64,000 bases of DNA, from positions 124,001 through 188,000 of the forward strand of contig DATAJS010000015.1 in assembly GCA_036262035.1 (NCBI GenBank), in the 5' to 3' direction. The notes below the pieces were generated by a model that searched no databases, had not been told where the DNA came from, and saw only the letters and a program-made list of their open reading frames with translations. How positions within the stretch are numbered: position 1 is the first letter of the stretch; every line of letters starts with the position of its first letter. Position numbers and translations under genes: made by a program. Shown here piece by piece: positions 42,043 to 50,843 of the stretch. The DNA comes from Burkholderiales bacterium (GTDB lineage Bacteria; Pseudomonadota; Gammaproteobacteria; Burkholderiales; SG8-41).

Positions 42043-44015
42043 AGGCCAAACCCGCCGTGTCGGCACGCATTCTGAACGTCGACGACAACGAGATCGGCCG
42101 CTACACCAAGACACGCATACTGCAACAGGCCGGCTTCGACGTGATCGAAGCGGGCAACGGCGCCGACGCCCTGCGCGCGGTCAAGGAGAGCCGGCCGCAG
42201 CTCGTGCTTCTCGACGTGCAGCTGCCCGACATGTCGGGCTTCGAGATCGCGCGGCGCATCAAGGGCGATCCGATGTACGCGCGCCTGCCGGTGCTGCACA
42301 TCACCGCGACCGGCAACGCCGAAGAGAGCGAGATCGGCAGCCTGGAGAGCGGCGCCGACATCTTCCTCGCCCAACCCGTCGAGCCGCAGGAGCTGATCAC
42401 CGTCGTGCGCACGCTGCTGCGCCTGCACACGACCGAGGTGGGCCTCGCGGAGAGCGAGGAGCGCATGCGCCTCGCGACCGAAGGCGCGGGCATCGCGACG
42501 TGGGACATCGACCTGCGCGACAACTCGGCGCACTGGAGCCGCCAGTTCTACGCGCTGGTCGGCTGCAAGCAGGGCGGTCCTTCGACCGCGCAGCTCTGGC
42601 TCGACCTCATCCATCCCGAAGACCGCGAAGCCGTCAGCGCCGCGATGGAAGAGGCGCGCCGCAACGGGACGCTCTTCAACCGCGAGCACCGCATCCTGAG
42701 GAAGAGCGACGAGGCGGAGCGCTGGCTCGCGCCGTACGGCAAGGTGCACGCGGACGAGACCGGCCAGCCGACGCGCTTCATGGGCGTCGTGGTCGACATC
42801 ACCTCGCGCAAGCGCGAGGAGGTGTGGCGCGACCAGCTGCTCAAGCTCGAGCAGCGCGCGCGCAGCGAGGCCGAGAACGTCGCGCGCCTCAAGGACGAGT
42901 TCCTGGCGACGCTCTCGCACGAGCTCAGGAGCCCCATGAGCGCCATCCTGGGCTGGCTGCACCTCATGCGCACCGGCCGGCTCACCGAGGAGCAGCACGC
43001 CAAGGCGATCGAGACGATCGAGCGCAACGCGCACCTGCAGAACCAGCTCATCAACGATCTGCTCGACGTCTCGCGCGTCATCGCGGGCAAGCTCGACCTC
43101 GTGCGCGAGGCAGGGCAGATCGATGACGTGATCGAGGGGTCGATCGCCTCGGTGCGCGTCTCGGCGCAGGGGAAAGGCATCGCGATCGAGACCGCGCTCG
43201 AGCACGTGCCGGACATGCATTACGACGCGGCGCGGCTGCAGCAGGTGTTCGTGAACCTGCTCTCCAACGCGGTGAAGTTCACGCCGTCGGGCGGACGCAT
43301 CGACGTGCGCGCGCGCAAGCGCGGCGGGTCCTGCGAGGTCGAGGTCGCCGACACGGGCGAAGGGATCGAGCCGCAGCTCCTGCCGTATCTCTTCGAGCGC
43401 TTCCGCCAGGCGGACGGATCGACCACGCGCAGGCACGGCGGTCTCGGGCTGGGCCTCGCGATCGTGCGCCACATCGTCGAGCTGCACGGCGGCAGCGTGA
43501 GCGCGGAGAGCCCGGGCAAGGGCAAGGGCGCGACCTTCCGCGTCAAGCTGCCGATCGGCACGCACGCGGTCGTGTCCGCCAGGGCGTTCGTGAAAGCGGC
43601 GCCCGCGGCGCGTGTCGAACCCGATGTCGGCAGCGCGTCACGACTGAAGGGCGTGAAGGTGCTCGTCACCGACGACGAAGCGAGCGCGCGCGGGCTCATG
43701 TCGCAGGTGCTCGTATCGGAAGGCGCCGACGTGATGACCGCGAGCAACGCGAAGGAAGCGGTGGCGATCTGCACGCGCTGGCGTCCGGCGGTTCTGGTGC
43801 TCGACATCGGGATGCCGGGCGAGGACGGCTACGCGCTGCTCGGCAATCTGCGCGGCAAAGGCGCCGCCTGCGAAGCGCCTGCGATCGCGGTGACCGGTTA
43901 CGCGCGCGACGAGGACCGCGAGCGCGCGCTGTCGTCCGGCTTCCAGGCGCACATCTCCAAGCCCTACGACATCGAAGAGCTCATCAAGCTCATCCGGTCG
44001 CTGGCCAGGCAGTGA
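42039..44015 (+). CDS. REC-PAS-HisKA-HATPase-REC hybrid histidine kinase
   Basis: A 658-residue cytoplasmic hybrid kinase. The N-terminal receiver (residues 8-130) has acceptor D59, but the conserved Lys is replaced by Gln (Q112, FLAQPVEP), so its activation may be unusual. PAS with PAC (~140-260), HisKA (LSHELRSPMSAIL, H294), ATPase (SNAVKFTPSGG, ADTGEGI, GLGLGLAIVRHIV) and a C-terminal receiver (D589, K near the end in ISKPYD). Last gene of the stressosome operon; the first receiver could take phosphate from the kinase before it. Confidence 0.92.
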   Translation: MKAKPAVSARILNVDDNEIGRYTKTRILQQAGFDVIEAGNGADALRAVKESRPQLVLLDVQLPDMSGFEIARRIKGDPMYARLPVLHITATGNAEESEIGSLESGADIFLAQPVEPQELITVVRTLLRLHTTEVGLAESEERMRLATEGAGIATWDIDLRDNSAHWSRQFYALVGCKQGGPSTAQLWLDLIHPEDREAVSAAMEEARRNGTLFNREHRILRKSDEAERWLAPYGKVHADETGQPTRFMGVVVDITSRKREEVWRDQLLKLEQRARSEAENVARLKDEFLATLSHELRSPMSAILGWLHLMRTGRLTEEQHAKAIETIERNAHLQNQLINDLLDVSRVIAGKLDLVREAGQIDDVIEGSIASVRVSAQGKGIAIETALEHVPDMHYDAARLQQVFVNLLSNAVKFTPSGGRIDVRARKRGGSCEVEVADTGEGIEPQLLPYLFERFRQADGSTTRRHGGLGLGLAIVRHIVELHGGSVSAESPGKGKGATFRVKLPIGTHAVVSARAFVKAAPAARVEPDVGSASRLKGVKVLVTDDEASARGLMSQVLVSEGADVMTASNAKEAVAICTRWRPAVLVLDIGMPGEDGYALLGNLRGKGAACEAPAIAVTGYARDEDRERALSSGFQAHISKPYDIEELIKLIRSLARQ

Positions 44016-46115
44016 CTACGCCGCCGCTTCGGCGATCGGAGCGGCCGGTAATCCCAGCTCCGCCCGCAGCGCGCGCTCGAAATCGGTCGGCGGAACCGGT
44101 TTGCTCCTGTAGTAACCCTGGTATTCGTCGCAGTCGAGGCTGCGCAGTAACTGGAGCTGGTCCGCGGTATCCACGCCTTCCGCCACCACCTTGAGCTTCA
44201 GGTTGTGCGCGAGCGCCACGGTCGCGCGCACGATGGCCGCATCCTCGAGGTCGTCGGAGACATCGCGGATGAAGGAGCGGTCGATCTTCAGCTTGTCGAG
44301 CGGGAAGCGCTTCAGGTACGACAGGCTCGAATAGCCGGTGCCGAAGTCGTCGATCGACACGTGCACGCCCATCTGCGACAGCCTCTCCAGCGTGACGATC
44401 GCATCCGACGCGTTCTGCATGACGACGCTCTCGGTGATCTCGATCTCGAGGCATTCGGGCGGCAGCAGGCTCTTCGCCAGCGCGACGCCGATGTCCTCCA
44501 GCAGGTCCTTGCGCCTGAACTGCACGCCGGAGATGTTCACGGCGACGCGCAAGCCCGGCAGTCCCGCGTCCTGCCACGCCCTGTTCTGGCGGCAGGCCTC
44601 CTCGATCACCCACTTGCCGATCGGTACGATCAGGCCGGTCTCCTCGGCGAGGGGGATGAACTGATCGGGCGCGAGCAGTCCGCGCTTGGGGTGGCGCCAG
44701 CGCAGCAGCGCTTCCATGCCGACCGTGGTGTCGCCGGCGAGGTCGACCTTGGGCTGGTAGTGCAGCTCGAACTCGCCGCGGTCGAGCGCGCGCCTCAGAT
44801 CGTTCTCGAGCATCAGCCGCTCGGGGAAGAACGTGTTCATCTCGGTCGCGAAGACGCGCGCGTTGTCGCGGCCGCCCTTCTTGACGTTGTACATCGCCGC
44901 GTCGGCGCGCGTGATCAGCATCTGTGCGGTGTTGCCGTGCACGGGGTAGATCGCGATGCCGATGCTCGGCGTGATGTAGAGCTCCTGCTGGTGGACGCGG
45001 AAAGGCTCGCGCAGCGCGGCCAGCGCCTTCGCGGCGACGTCGCGCGCGTCGCTCTCGCCTTCGATCTCGCGCAGCAGCATCACGAACTCGTCGCCGCCCA
45101 GCCGCGAGACCGTGTCCTCGCCGCGCACCAGGCCGGCGAGCCGCGCCGCGACGCCGCGCAGGAGCTCGTCGCCGACGAAATGGCCGAGCGAATCGTTGAC
45201 CACCTTGAAGCGGTCGAGGTCGACGAACAGCACGGCGCAAGCCGCCCTGCTGCGCCCGGCGTGAACGATCGCCTGCTCGATACGATCTTCGAGCAGCATG
45301 CGGTTGGGAAGCTTGGTGAGAGGATCGTGCAGCGCGAGGCGCTGGAGCTCGTCGTTCGCGCGCTGGAGCGACGCCGCCATCAGCGCGGTGCGGCTCATCG
45401 CCCGGGCGTCGATCACCGACAGCACCAGGGTCACCGACAGGACCACCAGCGTGGCGATCGTCAGGGTCGCGGCCATCCAGGCGTTGTCCACCTGCGGGCC
45501 GGTCGTGCAGATCGTGTCGGGAGCGAAGCTCGCCGCCGCCATCCCGGTGTAGTGCATGCCGGTGATCGCGAAGCCCATGATCACCGCGCTGCCCAGCTTG
45601 GCATAGCGCATCCACTCGGAGCCCGCGCGCAGGGTGAACGCGATCCACAGCGCGGCCATGGACGCCGCGATCGCGATGCCGACCGAGGCCGCGAACAGCA
45701 GCGGATCGTAGCTCGCGTGCGGGTGGGTCTGCAGCGCCGCCATGCCGGTGTAGTGCATCGAGCAGATGCCCGCGCCCATGACGACGCTCGCGACGGCGAG
45801 CTTCTTCAGGGTCAGCGTGCTCCGGCTCGCGATGTGCAGCGCGAAGGCCGAGACCACGATCGCGATCGCCATCGACAGCAGCGTGACCGCGACGTCGTAG
45901 CTCAGCGGTATCGGCAGGCTGAAGGCGAGCATGCCGAGGAAGTGCATCGACCAGATGCCGACGCCCATCGAGAACGCGCCGCCGCCGAGCCACGCGCGCG
46001 CGCTGCGGCCGCTCGATTGAGAGATGCGCGTGGCGAGGTCGAGCGCCGTGTACGACGCCAGTATCGCGACCAGTATCGATACGACGACCAGCCCGTAATT
46101 GTAGGTACCGCTCAT
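44016..46115 (-). CDS. MHYT-GGDEF-EAL membrane c-di-GMP enzyme
   Basis: A 699-residue protein. The N-terminal ~230 residues form a seven-helix MHYT sensor with its three metal-site repeats (SMHFLGM, SMHYTGM, GMHYTGM), thought to bind copper and sense oxygen, CO or NO. GGDEF (~265-430) is intact (RLGGDEFVML), and EAL (~440-690) is intact (MEALLRWRHP, ELTES-like EITESVVM, IDDFGTGYSSLSYL), so it could make and degrade c-di-GMP. ATG 46115 is chosen; GTG 46151 is possible. It is convergent with the stressosome operon, with no gap between the stops. Confidence 0.93.
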   Translation of the reverse strand: MSGTYNYGLVVVSILVAILASYTALDLATRISQSSGRSARAWLGGGAFSMGVGIWSMHFLGMLAFSLPIPLSYDVAVTLLSMAIAIVVSAFALHIASRSTLTLKKLAVASVVMGAGICSMHYTGMAALQTHPHASYDPLLFAASVGIAIAASMAALWIAFTLRAGSEWMRYAKLGSAVIMGFAITGMHYTGMAAASFAPDTICTTGPQVDNAWMAATLTIATLVVLSVTLVLSVIDARAMSRTALMAASLQRANDELQRLALHDPLTKLPNRMLLEDRIEQAIVHAGRSRAACAVLFVDLDRFKVVNDSLGHFVGDELLRGVAARLAGLVRGEDTVSRLGGDEFVMLLREIEGESDARDVAAKALAALREPFRVHQQELYITPSIGIAIYPVHGNTAQMLITRADAAMYNVKKGGRDNARVFATEMNTFFPERLMLENDLRRALDRGEFELHYQPKVDLAGDTTVGMEALLRWRHPKRGLLAPDQFIPLAEETGLIVPIGKWVIEEACRQNRAWQDAGLPGLRVAVNISGVQFRRKDLLEDIGVALAKSLLPPECLEIEITESVVMQNASDAIVTLERLSQMGVHVSIDDFGTGYSSLSYLKRFPLDKLKIDRSFIRDVSDDLEDAAIVRATVALAHNLKLKVVAEGVDTADQLQLLRSLDCDEYQGYYRSKPVPPTDFERALRAELGLPAAPIAEAAA

Positions 46116-46262
46116 GAGTACTTTTCGGGTGAACCTCCCGTTTAACGGCACCCGGGAGCCGGTACTGAGCGCGGAGGGTGAGGATTAAGTCACGGTTTTG
46201 ACCGCCTTGGCCGTCGATTAAACTGTCGCGCGACATTTCCTCAGCGCTCGGTCAGATAAAAC

Positions 46263-47573
46263 ATGCACGATGCGATCGTCCTCGGCGCGGGCGCGTCCGG
46301 GCTCAGGGCCGCCGCCGACCTGGCTCGCGCGGGTCTCTGCGGCTTCGTCCTGGACGCGCGCGACCGCATCGGCGGCCGCATCCACACGCTCCACGAGCCG
46401 GGTCTTGCGCTGCCGATCGAGCTGGGCGCCGAGTTCATCCACGGCAAGGCCGCGGCGGTGTTCGACCTGATCGACCGGGCCGCGGGCGCCGCGATCGACA
46501 GCGGCGGCGAGCGCTGGGCACTGTCCGGCGGCAGGCTCGAGCGCGCGAACCGGCCGTTCGCAGCGATCGCGCACGCGATGCGCAACGATCGGGCGCTTTC
46601 GAAGAAGGACCTCGCGTTCGACGAATTCCTCGACGAGCATCTGAAGGACGTCCTTTCGCCCGAAGCCCGCGAATCGGCGCGCATGCTCGCGCAAGGCTTC
46701 GACGCCGCGGACACCCGCCGCGCCAGCGCCCGCGCGATCGTCGAGGAATGGACCGGCGGCGCCTCGGTCGGGTCGTCGCAGTTTCGTCCGCTCGGCGGCT
46801 ATGGCGCGCTGCTCGCGCACCTCGCGGGCGGGCTGCGCGGCTCGGGCATGCGGCTGCAGCTCAACACCGAGATACGCTCGATCCGGTGGAAGCGCGGCGA
46901 AGTCGAGGTGCGCGGACTGTTCCACGGGCGTGCGTTCGGCGTGCAGGCGAGACGCGCGATCGTCGCGCTGCCCCTGGGCGTCCTGCAGAGATCGCGGCCG
47001 CCGGGCGGCGTGCAATTCACGCCCGCGCTCGCCGGCAAGCGCGCCGCGCTGAAGCACCTCGCGGCGGGGCCGGTGCTCAAGGTGCTGCTGCGATTCAGGC
47101 ATGCGTTCTGGGAAGACGTCGAAGACGGGCGCTACCGCGACGGCGCTTTCTTCCACGCGCGCAAGAAAGCCTTTCCGACCTTCTGGACCGCGCTGCCGGT
47201 GCGCACGCCGGTGGTGGCGGCGTGGGCCGCCGGACCGAAAGCCTCGGCGCTCGCGGGCGCCGATCCGGCGAAGGTCATCGCAGCAGCGCTTGCGAGCTTC
47301 GCGACGCTCTTTCCGGCGATCGACGTCGAGGGCATGCTCGAAAGCGCGTCGTTCCACGACTGGCAGGCCGATCCTTACGCGCGAGGCGCCTACAGCTACG
47401 TGCTGGTGAACGGCGACAGCGCGCGCAAGGACCTCGCCGCGTCGCTCGCCGGCACGCTCTTCTTCGCGGGCGAAGCGGCGGACTGCGAAGGCGAAGCAGG
47501 AACGGTCGCGGGCGCGCTGCAGAGCGGCACGCGCGCCGCGCGCGAGCTGCTGGCCGCCGCGCGCCGGCGGTGA
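46263..47573 (+). CDS. FAD-dependent amine oxidase family protein
   Basis: A 436-residue flavoenzyme. The N-terminal dinucleotide fold is AIVLGAGASGLRAAADLARA, followed by DARDRIGGRIHT and GAEFIHGKAA, the FAD-contact motifs of the monoamine/polyamine oxidase family. The C-terminal FAD motif is LFFAGEAADCEGEAGTVAGA. The natural amine is unknown. It is a single gene, convergent with a nitroreductase gene one base away. Confidence 0.9.
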   Translation: MHDAIVLGAGASGLRAAADLARAGLCGFVLDARDRIGGRIHTLHEPGLALPIELGAEFIHGKAAAVFDLIDRAAGAAIDSGGERWALSGGRLERANRPFAAIAHAMRNDRALSKKDLAFDEFLDEHLKDVLSPEARESARMLAQGFDAADTRRASARAIVEEWTGGASVGSSQFRPLGGYGALLAHLAGGLRGSGMRLQLNTEIRSIRWKRGEVEVRGLFHGRAFGVQARRAIVALPLGVLQRSRPPGGVQFTPALAGKRAALKHLAAGPVLKVLLRFRHAFWEDVEDGRYRDGAFFHARKKAFPTFWTALPVRTPVVAAWAAGPKASALAGADPAKVIAAALASFATLFPAIDVEGMLESASFHDWQADPYARGAYSYVLVNGDSARKDLAASLAGTLFFAGEAADCEGEAGTVAGALQSGTRAARELLAAARRR

Positions 47574-47574
47574 A

Positions 47575-48273
47575 TCAGTCGAGGAACGTCGCGTAGTCGT
47601 CGAGTTCGATGCGCGGCGGCTGGAAGGTGTTGATGACGTCGTCGGGATCGGCGTAACCGACGGCCATGCCGCAGATCACGATCCGGTCGTTCGCGAGGGC
47701 GAGCTCGCGCCGCACGACGTCCGGGTAGCTCGCGATCGACGCCTCGGCGCAGGTGTGCAGCCCGCGCGCACGTGCGGCGAGCATGATCGTCTGGAGGAAC
47801 ATGCCGTAGTCGAGCCAGCTTCCCTTCTCGAGGCCGCGGTCGATGGTGAAGACGAGGCCCGCGGGCGCGCCGAAGAACTCGTAATTGCGCGCGCGATACG
47901 CTCTCGACTTCTCACGGTCGCCGCGCCCGATGTCCAGCGTGCCGTAGAGCCCCCAGCCGCACTGGCGCCGGCGTGCGAGATAGGGCTCGTAAACGGGGTC
48001 GGTGTAGTACTCGTAGTCGCGGTGTTCCTTCTCACCCGCGAGAAACGCCTGCTTGATCGCCTCGCCCACGCGTTTCAGCGTCGCGCCGGTCAGCACGTGC
48101 ACGCACCACGGCTGGATGTTCGAGCCGCTGGGCGCATGCCGCGCGACCGCCACGATCTCGCGCAGCACCTCGCGCGGCACCGGGTCGGGTTTATACGCGC
48201 GGATCGAGCGCCGCGTGCGCGCGGCGGTGAAGACGTCCGGTGCTGGGTCGTTCATATCGTTCATGCCTGGCAA
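47575..48273 (-). CDS. Nitroreductase family protein
   Basis: A 232-residue FMN-dependent oxidoreductase. The FMN-binding N-terminus is RTRRSIRAYKPDPVP with HAPSGSNIQPWCVHVL; the central and C-terminal parts (QTIMLAARARGLHTCAEASI, then GMAVGYADPDDVINTF) match the NfsB/BluB-like nitroreductases. Three in-frame Met codons (48273, 48264, 48255) compete as start; no strong ribosome site. The promoter side borders the 15-bp repeat array. Confidence 0.9.
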   Translation of the reverse strand: MPGMNDMNDPAPDVFTAARTRRSIRAYKPDPVPREVLREIVAVARHAPSGSNIQPWCVHVLTGATLKRVGEAIKQAFLAGEKEHRDYEYYTDPVYEPYLARRRQCGWGLYGTLDIGRGDREKSRAYRARNYEFFGAPAGLVFTIDRGLEKGSWLDYGMFLQTIMLAARARGLHTCAEASIASYPDVVRRELALANDRIVICGMAVGYADPDDVINTFQPPRIELDDYATFLD

Positions 48274-48281
48274 CAGAAAAA

Positions 48282-48407
48282 GTGACGGGTGAGGCGGTGA
48301 CGGATAGTGCAGTGACGGATAAAGCGGTGACGAAAGGCGTTCGCGCGGGTGGAACCCGTCACCGCTCCACCCGTCACCGTTTCACCCGTCACCGCCACAT
48401 CGGTCAC
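48282..48407. repeat. Inverted array of 15-bp units, copy A
   Basis: Left arm GTGACGG/A at 48282, 48297, 48312 and 48327; right arm CCGTCAC at 48356, 48371, 48386 and a degenerate CGGTCAC at 48401. Both arms are phased at exactly 15 bp around a centre AAGGCGTTCGCGCGGG. It fills the gap between two leftward genes. Confidence 0.9.
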
Positions 48408-48412
48408 TTCCT

Positions 48413-49666
48413 TCAGCGATCGCCGGCATCCGCAATCAACCTCGACATCCGCAGCTCCCGGACCGCCGAAGACTTCGACCACGATGCGACGATCACGGCG
48501 ATGGCGAGTCCCGAGAGCAGGAGCACCACCATCTCCGGGCCCAGCAGGTCGGCGACTACGCCGGCGAGGAGCGCGCCGATGGAGATGAACGCGGGGAATA
48601 TGGGGAGCAGGCTGGCGATGCGCCCGCGCAGGTGCTCGGGCGCGCACATCTGGAGCGTGGTGACGTGCACGGTGTGGTGCACCATCTCCGCGATGCCGGC
48701 GATCGCGAGGAACACCACCGCGACCGCGACGTTGGGGCTCACGGCGAACGCGACGAGCGAGAACGCGAACACCGCGAGCGCCAGCATCTGCACGAGCCCG
48801 GTCTGGTCGTAGCGCGAGGTCCATGCCGCGACGAGGCCGCCGAGGATGCCGCCGACGCCCACCGCCGAGAGCATGAGGCCCAAGCCCTCGGGGCCTGCCT
48901 TGAACACGTCCGCGGCGAACACCGGCATGAGCGCGCTGAAGCTCGGAATGAGCAGCAGCGGCGGCACGAGACCGAGCACGACCATCATGCGCGCGACCGG
49001 GTCGGAGGCGACGAAGCGAAACCCTTCCTTCATCTCTTCCCAGGCGGAGGTCTGCCTGCGGCTGGCGGCGGGAAGACGCCCCGCCTGCACCGAGAGCGCC
49101 GCCATGACGACCCCCATGAGGAGCAGCGCCTGTATGCCGAAGTTCCACGCCGCGCCCATCGCGCCGATGAGAAAGCCCGCGACCGAAGGCCCGACCGCGC
49201 GGCTCACGCTGAACGCGACGCTGTTGAGCGCCACCGCGTTCGCGGCGTCGTTGCGCGGCACGCTGTGGAAGATGAGCGTGCTGCGCAGCGTGCGGTCGAA
49301 GACCGCGCTCACGCCGGAGAAGATCGAGAACGCGAAGAGGTGCCACGTCTCGACGCGCTCGAACGCGAGCAGCGCCGAGAGCGCGATCGACACCACCACC
49401 ATGAGCAGCTGGCTCGCGGCGAGCGCGTAGCGCCGGTCCATGCGGTCGGCGACGACGCCGCTCACCGGCGCGAGCAGCAGCATCGGGATCGCGCGCGTGC
49501 CGAGCACCGCGCCGAGCACGCTCGCCGACCCTGTCACGTCGTATACGACCCAGCCGAGCGTGGCCTGTTGTATCCACTGGCCCGCGGTCGCGAAGAAGGT
49601 GCCGGTCCAGAGACGGCGGAAGTCGCGGTGTTTCAGCGGGGCGAGGGTTGCCTTGAAGCGGGACAA
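48413..49666 (-). CDS. MFS transporter, enterobactin-exporter/DHA3-like
   Basis: A 417-residue permease with 12 hydrophobic helices in two halves. The first helices carry FFATAGQWIQQATLGWVVYD, and the helix 2-3 loop has VADRMDRRYALA, the MFS signature (GxxxDRxxRR type). Overall it matches the MFS_3/EntS-like group. The substrate is unknown; no siderophore synthesis genes are present. The stop lies 6 bases from repeat copy A and the start about 50 bases from copy B. Confidence 0.9.
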   Translation of the reverse strand: MSRFKATLAPLKHRDFRRLWTGTFFATAGQWIQQATLGWVVYDVTGSASVLGAVLGTRAIPMLLLAPVSGVVADRMDRRYALAASQLLMVVVSIALSALLAFERVETWHLFAFSIFSGVSAVFDRTLRSTLIFHSVPRNDAANAVALNSVAFSVSRAVGPSVAGFLIGAMGAAWNFGIQALLLMGVVMAALSVQAGRLPAASRRQTSAWEEMKEGFRFVASDPVARMMVVLGLVPPLLLIPSFSALMPVFAADVFKAGPEGLGLMLSAVGVGGILGGLVAAWTSRYDQTGLVQMLALAVFAFSLVAFAVSPNVAVAVVFLAIAGIAEMVHHTVHVTTLQMCAPEHLRGRIASLLPIFPAFISIGALLAGVVADLLGPEMVVLLLSGLAIAVIVASWSKSSAVRELRMSRLIADAGDR

Positions 49667-49716
49667 GCGATGACCTTTGCTGACGATGTCGTTTCTATAT
49701 CATGATTTCGAAAGAA

Positions 49717-49840
49717 GTGACGGCTAAACCGGTGACGGGTGAAACGGTGACGGATAATCGGTGACGAGTAACGTCGCGCGAACGCTTTTCGTCACCGCCT
49801 TATCCGTCACTGCACTATCCGTCACGGCTTCATCCGTCAC
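49717..49840. repeat. Inverted array of 15-bp units, copy B (inverted orientation)
   Basis: GTGACGG/A at 49717, 49732, 49747 and 49761; TCGTCAC/CCGTCAC at 49789, 49804, 49819 and 49834. The asymmetric centre (CGCGCGAACGCTTTTCGTCAC) is the reverse complement of that in copies A, C and E. It occupies a divergent intergenic region. Confidence 0.9.
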
Positions 49841-49860
49841 TTTTTAGACCGGGAGACTCG

Positions 49861-50741
49861 ATGCTTCGCCGCAGCGTCCTCTGTTTGATCGCCGCTCTCT
49901 GCGCCCCCGCCGCCGCGCAGGAACGCTATTCGCCGTTCGTCCCGACCGAGGAGAGCGACGTGACGCGCATGCTCAACCTCGCGCGCGTCGGCGCCGGCGA
50001 CGTCGTCATGGACCTGGGCTCGGGCGACGGGCGCATCGTGCTCGAGGCCGCGCGCATGAACAAGGAGGCGCGCGGCCGCGGCATCGAGATGGATCCCAGG
50101 CTCGTCGCCGAATCGAACGCGAAGGCGAAGTCGGCGGGTCTTGCCGATCGCGTGCAGATCCTCCATCAGAACGCGTTCGACGCCGATCTCTCGCAGCGAC
50201 CGTGATCACGATGTGGCTGTGGCCGGAAGTGATGCTGATGCTGCGTCCGAAGATCCTCGCCGAAGCCGCGCCCGGCACGCGCGTCGTCACGCGCATGTGG
50301 GATCTCGGCACCTGGCCGCCCGACGAGAAGGCGAACGACGGCATCGCGCTGTTCAAATGGATCGTGCCCGCGAAAGTCGCCGGCGCGTGGGACTGGGACC
50401 TTTCGTTCGGCGACAAGCCGGTCGGTTATTCGGCGATCCTCGACCAGCGCTACCAGACGGTCGAAGGCTTCGCGCGTTCCGGCAACCGCCGCGCGCAATT
50501 GAATGACGTGAAGCTCGTCGGCGACGACCTCACGTTCTCGCTCCTGCTCTCGCTAGACGAGAAGCGCACCGCGCGCCACCAGTTCCGCGGCAAGGTCAAA
50601 GGCGACGTCATCGTCGGCACCGCGTCGGTGCTGCGCGAGCCTTACGACAAAGCCGTCGAGGTGCCGTGGCGCGCGCGGCGCGTGGCGCAGTCGGCGTACT
50701 TCGAGCCGACGGGGCCGGACCCGGATGCCGGTAAGTGGTGA
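49861..50741 (+). pseudogene. Exported SAM-dependent methyltransferase, frameshifted
   Basis: The first frame (49861-50205) encodes a signal peptide (LIAALCAPAAAQ) and the methyltransferase core, with motif I VVMDLGSGDGRIVLEAARM and the acidic loop GIEMDP. It stops at 50205. The rest of the same family continues in another frame from about 50200 (ITMWLWPEVMLMLRPKILAE) to 50741. Restoring one G at TCGCAG-CGACC (about 50195-50200) would join them into a ~293-residue protein. A single-base loss, either a real mutation or a sequencing error, is the simplest reading. Confidence 0.8.
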
Positions 50742-50758
50742 GTCGACGTCGATAAACC

Positions 50759-50792
50759 AGGGTCGGACCCCGATGAAGCCGGGGTCTGACCC
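50759..50792. repeat. Palindrome repeat GGGGTCTGACCCC, two diverged units
   Basis: AGGGTCGGACCCC (50759-50771) and GGGGTCTGACCC (50781-50792), spaced 22 bp like the copies at 12452 and 53725. It lies in the leader of the TPP-enzyme gene, upstream of a TAGCAT that could be a -10. Confidence 0.75.
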
Positions 50793-50843
50793 GTGTGCTA
50801 GCATCGATTCAAACCGAAAAACTTCCGCTGGGAGGAGATTCGC

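Noticed and set aside
48240-48812. A protein with (VTDKA)n and (RHRFT)n repeats
   Set aside because: The reading comes from the 15-bp periodicity on both strands; there is no ribosome site or shared start between copies, and it overlaps the MFS gene.
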